DNA of 12,199 nt from Stenocarpella maydis. Its lineage: Eukaryota > Ascomycota > Sordariomycetes > Diaporthales > Diaporthaceae. A model generated the notes under the pieces. It searched no databases, was not told the origin of the DNA, and worked only from the letters and a program-made list of their open reading frames with translations. Positions 8,951-12,199 of this stretch are shown piece after piece (position 1 is the stretch's first letter; the number at the start of each line of letters is the position of its first letter). Both the position numbers and the translations under genes were made by a program. Location: contig NQMI01000290.1 in NCBI GenBank assembly GCA_002270565.1, positions 1,827 through 14,025 on the forward strand. The letters are read 5' to 3'.

Positions 8951-11771
8951 TTTCCCCAGGAAAGCAATTCATATAGTGACACTTATGTGCTTCAACCCAG
9001 ATGCCGTACTTGCATTGGGGGACTGACAGACAGAGGGAAAAGCTGTCTCAGGCACTTGACCACGAGTCCGAGCGGCACCGGGAGATGAAGCATTGCAAAG
9101 AGGGCGAACAGAAGAGGGAACGACAACAAGACCGTGGGGACCTGACTATTCCTCGTTTATCAAAGAAAGGGAAAGAGATCAACTGGCGGGATGATGCAGC
9201 TTGACCACACACCTCTACCCGCCGAGCCAGCACTGTTTTCTGGCTTCGATGGTCACGGTTGCGCCATCGGAAATATTGTACCGGTGGACCGTCCCCTTTC
9301 CAAAGAGAGAAAGGCAGAATCATTGCCGGGACAATGGTGGGCCAGGTTTTATACGATGCTGCGATACTTTACGAAGCCATGGCAAATTACCGTGACAGGA
9401 TGTTCATTCAGGAATACCTTCACAGGGATCCCACCTTACACCCTTGCCGCACACTGGATCAGGCCTACTCTTGGACTCTGAAATCAACAAAGCTCAGAGA
9501 TCGAGACCAGGTTGTCTATCGTGGGGCCACAATCGAACATAAGTTACGTCACAAAATGAAACCCCAAAAGCAGCTGCGCGAGCCAGTGTGGGAAACCAAG
9601 GCTCTGGACGGGAACAAGGGAGATGGGGTGAAGTTTGACTGGGACTGCGAAGAGAGAAATAATGCCACCAGGCTGGGTGACAAAAATCGCCAAGACGACT
9701 CAACAGAGCGCAGCCTGGAGGAGATCATCGACAACAGATGCCCACATTGCCGAGACCACATTCGCCAAGTCACCCGAGTGGTAATGGTTGATCAATTGTG
9801 GATGTGGATTCTCGACGAACAAACTATAATAACCTGCTTCCCCAAGAGGTATGGTGTGAACAAGCAGGATGCTTCTGGAGTCCACAAATCCATCTGTTCC
9901 AGGGTGCAGAGTCTCAGAAAAGACCACATCAGAACCGTGTTCGATCTGGCCTTGATCATTCTTGATGAATGCAAAAGCACTTTCTTCGGCCGAACCAAGA
10001 TCAAGGTGAGTGATAGCAGTCTGCTTCAACTACTTTGTTGTAGCAAACTTACATCTGCTTCAGGACCGCCAGCCTCAAATAATGGACATATTCTCAGAGT
10101 CCATCGGTAACGTCGTAAGCCCGCCCCTCTCCTACTTTATGTGTGAAGGCACTGGCTGAATGACACCAGAATAATAAGCAGACCATCAGCTTTGAGCACC
10201 TATGGGAATGGACTGGAAGCACTGGGAAATTCGCCAGGCCGGGTCACCTCCCAGCGAACCTTAGTGACTTGGTCATTCCGCTAGTGAATATCAACAAGGA
10301 GGGCAAGTTTCAACGTGAGATCAAAGACATAATTGATGAACTCGACATCATGATATATATCAGCAATCAACAGCGGGATGCCATAAAGAAGTTCAAAAAG
10401 GAGGTCACGCATATACTCAACCCGTCGGGGGCTTGGAAGGATAAACTGCCCACTACTCCGGTTAGTGACTCAAATGACGACGAGAACAACCAGCAGCGAG
10501 ACTATTTATGGTTTGTAAACACGGCAGATGAGTTGATCTGCAATGTAGAAGACCATTTCGGAGAGCTGGAATGCCTGAGAAAGAGTGCGGAAAGCACATC
10601 AACAAATGTAAGCGTATCGCTAAAGACACGTGAGCTCTGCCTTTGCGAAGTATACAATTACTCACACAACTTTGGCAAAGCTCGACCACCTTCTCAATCT
10701 CAAGCAGCAGCAAGCTTCTGTCTTCCAGACTTGGCAGTCCACCAAGCAAGCAGAGGAGATAATGAGGCAAGGCCGGGCGATTATAATATTCACGGTTATG
10801 ACGATCATTTTCGTGCGTATACTTTCCCTGAATAAAAAAGGGCAGAACGTTGCTAAGCGTCCAAAACAGCTCCCACTGGGTTTCATTTGAAGAATCTTCG
10901 GAATGAATAACCAAGAGACCGGGGATGACGCAGTACCAATGACTATGCGGAGCCAGTTCCGATATATGTGTGAGTTCAACACCCGGAAAGCACAGACATG
11001 CGCAGGTTAGGCTAACCTTGAATCGCAGTTATGATATCCACTGGAATAATCAGGTTCGTGCTCGTCATTGCATTCAGCGACTATATCTGCACCGTGATTT
11101 GGCTCAATATCCAAGTATCTCATCACTCTCGCCGTCATCAAGTCAGGCCTTTACGACAGGGTGTACCTAAGCCTCGACTGGAAGAGCAGGGACCTGGTCC
11201 GCTACTTTGAGGGACGCGTCACAAAGTTGAAGGCGGATATAAAAGCAGCCAGGTAGAAGCGGATCACGAAGCACATCAAATCCTTCCTCAGCAGCGAGGA
11301 CGACCGCGCCCCCGGGAGTTAACGGAGATAATTCCTCCGGGTCTGAGGCGACCGCCGCCCTGCTGAATCACACTAGTGTCGGTGCCGCGAACGGTCCTTC
11401 GTCGTCCGGCAGCTGACCTCGCTCTCGGTATCTGGGGCTGTTTCGAAAGGGCGGCGTGGGAAATGAACAACAAGGCAGTGTGATTGATATTGAGAGCGGC
11501 GGTCCACCCAGCGCTGATGCTGCGACTGTCCCACAGATTCTGGCGCGGAACCCGGTCACACATTCTACCTCAGGGCGGGGTGTGTTCTAAGCAGCCGTGA
11601 AGGACATTAATGAGTATATCGCACACAAGAAATCAAAGGGCCTGGGGTTCGTGACTTCTCAAGGCGGCCATTCTGGGGCGGGGGCTTTTTACCAAGCATC
11701 ATCCCGTGAACAGTAGATACTAATTGGTTTCATTCCAAAGTTAACCGGGTCACAACCCTATTTTTTCTTAA

Positions 11772-11777
11772 AATAAA
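11772..11777 (+). terminator. Possible poly(A) signal of the CorA-like gene
   Basis: AATAAA lies 56 nt after the last in-frame stop of the remnant coding tail (11714-11716), in a T-then-A-rich setting. Spacing suits a fungal polyadenylation signal, and its presence supports placing the ancestral gene end near 11716. Confidence 0.35.
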
Positions 11778-11859
11778 AAGGAGCTGCAATTGTCGCTACA
11801 TACAGTAGTAAAGGCCTAAAGACCCCGTGTTAGATAAGAAATAACTAACCATGAACAAT

Positions 11860-12199
11860 AACTTCCCAAACCCCTATTCCGCCACACCCCTAATTCCACT
11901 ACCATTATATTAGATTTTAACTATTCTTATTAACAAACGAATTATTAAAATATAAATCATTAGAAGATAATAAAGATAATTTTTTTTATGAACTAAGTTA
12001 TGTAATTAATATGGTTTACCAATAAGTAGACTGTGTTAGCAGGTGGATTAAATTTATAATATTATTAAGTTCTATTAATCCTAGTACCCACCTAGGGCTA
12101 AGAAACTAATAAGAGTCAGCACTAATTAATACTAACTATACTTGACTACTTAATTCCAATTAAAACTTTTAATTTAAATGGGTTAAGGTAGGAATAAAT
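11860..12199. repeat. AT-rich degenerate repeat, right end, inverted copy of the left end
   Basis: Composition shifts to A/T with no usable frame. Bases 12118-12143 match the reverse complement of 71-96 at 25 of 26 positions, and 12080-12100 aligns with the reverse complement of about 115-135 with a few differences and one gap. The two outer islands are therefore members of one repeat family in opposite orientation. The left end of the block grades in over 11820-11900, so the boundary is approximate. Confidence 0.72.

Larger units (their letters stand above)
7786..11716 (+). pseudogene. Decayed fungal CorA-like Mg2+ transporter family gene
   Basis: Intact relatives are inner-domain-plus-two-helix membrane proteins related to CorA divalent-cation channels. 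Exons I can place: 7786-8392, 8469-8477, 8574-8766, 8863-8906, 9001-10005, 10064-10114, 10170-10607, 10681-10812, 10870-10969 and 11029 onward. Family hallmarks in order: HFPANN (near 8375), RAIARYF (8574), HARHLRPLCE (ending near 8755), MPYLHW (9001), RTLDQAY and RDRDQVVYRG (near 9450-9530), VMVDQLWMWILDEQTIIT (near 9782-9835), RQPQIMDIFSE (10067), LNLKQQQAS (near 10693), first membrane helix (10765-10887), GMN signature (10900-10908), second helix (11029-11100). Breaks: a one-base frame change at 8085-8130; TGA at 9202; TGA at 10888, just before GMN; a frame change near 11095-11125; TAG at 11254; a frame change near 11310-11317; TGA at 11414; TAA at 11588. Splice sites remain sound, so decay seems recent. 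Sequencing error could explain some breaks, not all. The 3' end past 11317 is less sure. Confidence 0.8.

Noticed and set aside
8960..9000. Use of the acceptor at 8959 after the C12 run
   Set aside because: It brings in a TAG before MPYLHW, whereas the acceptor ending at 9000 joins the family sequence cleanly.
1..12199. Search for tRNA, rRNA or another recognisable structured RNA
   Set aside because: No B-box-like GGTTCGANTCC with a paired acceptor stem and no rRNA-like conserved stretch was seen by eye; a covariance-model scan would be needed to exclude small RNAs.

Overview
The window looks like nuclear DNA from a filamentous ascomycete, probably of the Sordariomycetes type. The reasons are short 55-200 nt introns with GTRNGT donors, CTRAY-like branch points and YAG acceptors, a GC-rich gene with a long pyrimidine-rich leader, and sharply bounded AT-rich islands of the kind left by repeat-induced point mutation (RIP). 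The genus cannot be named from the sequence alone.

Layout. 1-480 is an AT-rich degenerate repeat. 481-2326 is intergenic with no convincing gene. 2327-3268 is a TATA box followed by a long leader that contains no ATG at all. 3269-5117 is a three-exon gene for a 501-residue predicted nuclear protein with an AT-hook-like motif, a basic nuclear-localisation-like motif and a C-terminal CxxC...HxxxxH zinc-finger-like domain. 5118-6410 is 3' flank and intergenic DNA. 6411-6700 is a second AT-rich island ending in an A-rich tract. 6701-7785 is intergenic plus a short promoter. 7786-11716 is a many-exon gene of the fungal CorA-like Mg2+ transporter family that is broken by frame changes and stop codons. 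11717-12199 is its 3' flank and a third AT-rich island. The two outer islands share a near-identical 26-base core in inverted orientation, so the same old repeat family bounds the segment on both sides.

How the parts relate. The upstream gene looks intact and constrained: strong preference for G/C at third codon positions, clean introns and an ATG-free leader. The CorA-like gene has ordinary mixed codon use, nine recognisable introns including a pair around a 9-nt microexon, and a recognisable family core. It has a TGA four codons before the GMN pore signature, at least three other frame or stop problems, and a C-terminal tail crossed by further stops. It is best read as a fairly recent pseudogene in an accessory, repeat-bounded region. 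No operon-like or defence-like system is visible and the two genes show no functional link.
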